Shown piece after piece: positions 63,261-64,000 of a stretch of DNA of 64,000 bases. The translations under genes and the position numbers were made by a program. The notes below the pieces were generated by a model that saw only the letters and a list, made by a program, of their open reading frames with translations, was not told where the DNA came from and searched no databases. Numbering within the stretch: position 1 is the first letter of the stretch; each line of letters begins with the position of its first letter. Location of the stretch: the NCBI RefSeq assembly GCF_000013405.1, contig NC_007759.1:2791001-2855000 (forward strand). The letters run 5' to 3'. Origin of the DNA: Syntrophus aciditrophicus SB (lineage in GTDB: Bacteria; Desulfobacterota; Syntrophia; Syntrophales; Syntrophaceae).

Positions 63261-63596
63261 ATGGAAGGAGAGAAAAAAGAAAAAGAGAAGGGAATCCCCT
63301 TCAACCTGGATGCCGAGGTCGCTTACGCGGACGGATCCATCGTCAGCAAAACCCTTCTGAACAGGGATGTCGGCAATATCACGCTATTTTCCTTCGATGC
63401 CGGCCAGGGGTTGAGCGAACACACCGCCCCCTTTGACGCCGTCGTCTATATCCTGGACGGAGAAGCGAAGATTACCCTGTCGGGAAAACCGCACGTCGTT
63501 TCCGCGGGGAACATGCTGATCATGCCCGCCGAAGCTCCCCATTCCCTCATGGCGGAAAAGCCGTTCAAGATGCTGCTGATCATGATTCGGGGATAA
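63261..63596 (+). CDS. Small cupin protein in the hcp operon
   Basis: A 111-residue single cupin_2 domain: GQGLSEHTAPFDAVVYILDG gives the first metal motif, and VSAGNMLIMPAEAPHSLMAE the second. The N-terminus is unusually Lys/Glu-rich (MEGEKKEKEKG). GAAAGGAG precedes the ATG. Co-transcription with hcp suggests a function in the nitrosative-stress response, but the substrate is unknown. It is not a close copy of the cupin at 4424. Confidence 0.88.
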   Translation: MEGEKKEKEKGIPFNLDAEVAYADGSIVSKTLLNRDVGNITLFSFDAGQGLSEHTAPFDAVVYILDGEAKITLSGKPHVVSAGNMLIMPAEAPHSLMAEKPFKMLLIMIRG

Positions 63597-63726
63597 CGGA
63601 TACAGATAATTTCTGATTGAACAAATATAAGTCTGCATCAGTCCTCACCCATGACCACCTAAGGGTTTACGCCATCGTCACGAGGACGTAATCTTAACAG
63701 GAAGCCTCGAAAGGAGGAACATCACA

Positions 63727-64000
63727 ATGAAAAATGTATCAAGTTTAGCTCGAATGTCTTTGCTCGTCATTATGGTAACGTCAATAGTTCTAGGAATTTA
63801 CAGCTTTGCCGCCGCTCACTGTGATACGTTGGATGGGCCGGTCATTCAAGACGCCCGTAAGGCGCTGGAGACCAAAGATGTAACGCCGATCCTTAAGTGG
63901 GTAAAACAAAAAGATGAAAAAGCTGTTCATGCGACCTTTGCCAAGGCGCTGAATGCCAAGGGCAAGAAAAATGCTGATGCGGCGGAGATAAAATTCTTTG
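63727..64000 (+). CDS. DUF6448 family secreted protein, 3' end outside window
   Basis: The frame is open from the ATG at 63727 (AAAGGAGG upstream) to the window end, giving 91 codons. A signal peptide (SLLVIMVTSIVLGIYSFAAA) precedes AHCDTLDGPVIQDARKALET and VTPILKWVKQKDEKAVHATF, the hallmark of the DUF6448 family, whose function is unknown. The conserved His-Cys after the signal cleavage site might bind a metal or heme. It may belong to the hcp transcription unit or have its own promoter in the 130-base gap. Confidence 0.8.
   Translation, partial: MKNVSSLARMSLLVIMVTSIVLGIYSFAAAHCDTLDGPVIQDARKALETKDVTPILKWVKQKDEKAVHATFAKALNAKGKKNADAAEIKFF

Noticed and set aside
1-64000. CRISPR arrays, tRNA or rRNA genes, intact transposons or prophage genes
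   Set aside because: I looked for regularly spaced repeats, rRNA-like stretches, cloverleaf-like segments and transposase motifs and saw none; a tRNA scan was not possible by eye, so a missed tRNA cannot be fully excluded.

Overview
The window looks like chromosomal DNA of an anaerobic Gram-negative bacterium. Three things point to Desulfobacterota (former Deltaproteobacteria), possibly near Syntrophales: NrfHA nitrite reductase with a hybrid-cluster protein and a menaquinone pathway; many secreted or outer-membrane proteins with lipoboxes or signal peptides; and an N-acetyl-beta-lysine operon beside glucosylglycerate genes. This placement is inference. I saw no rRNA, tRNA, CRISPR array or intact insertion sequence.

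Layout. 1-3.2 kb: a partial DUF4213/DUF364 (putative heavy-metal chelation) gene with its own promoter and palindrome, an unrecognised ORF ending in a nine-G tract, and a FecR/OmpA-lipoprotein pair. 3.2-10.1 kb: housekeeping genes (dNTPase, cupin, Tim44-like protein, 4-alpha-glucanotransferase, cysteine desulfurase, YedF, CobO). 10.2-16.6 kb: a 1591-residue FecR-domain secreted protein paired with a TPR/outer-membrane-barrel protein. 17.2-21.9 kb: a phosphorelay of hybrid histidine kinase, CheY-like protein and REC-GGDEF protein. 22-25.9 kb: two divergent cation/proton antiporters, followed by a SYLF-domain lipoprotein.

27.4-51.6 kb reads as an osmoadaptation island. One tight minus-strand operon joins a P-type ATPase, a DUF389 protein, an MpgP-like phosphatase, glycerate kinase, an MGS-like glycosyltransferase and glucosyl-3-phosphoglycerate synthase. 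Next come the N-acetyl-beta-lysine genes (ablA-ablB), a lytic transglycosylase, a CmpX-like channel protein, a GH13_18 phosphorylase with MscS, and a DUF5752-TreT-OtsB-OtsA trehalose operon. A MarR-family regulator is divergent from the trehalose operon, and an M23 peptidase follows it. The same palindrome lies upstream of marR/DUF5752 and of ablAB. The DNA before ablA also carries a decayed copy of the marR 5' end, and mltB starts with a copy of the mscS 5' end. The island therefore looks assembled by local duplication and is perhaps under one regulator.

51.7-64 kb: menaquinone genes menC-menE-menH-menA, potassium uptake trkA-trkH, and nrfHA divergent from hcp-cupin with an FNR/HcpR-type site between them. 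A partial DUF6448 gene runs off the right end. Menaquinol from the men pathway would feed NrfH, with NrfA and Hcp handling nitrite, NO and hydroxylamine.
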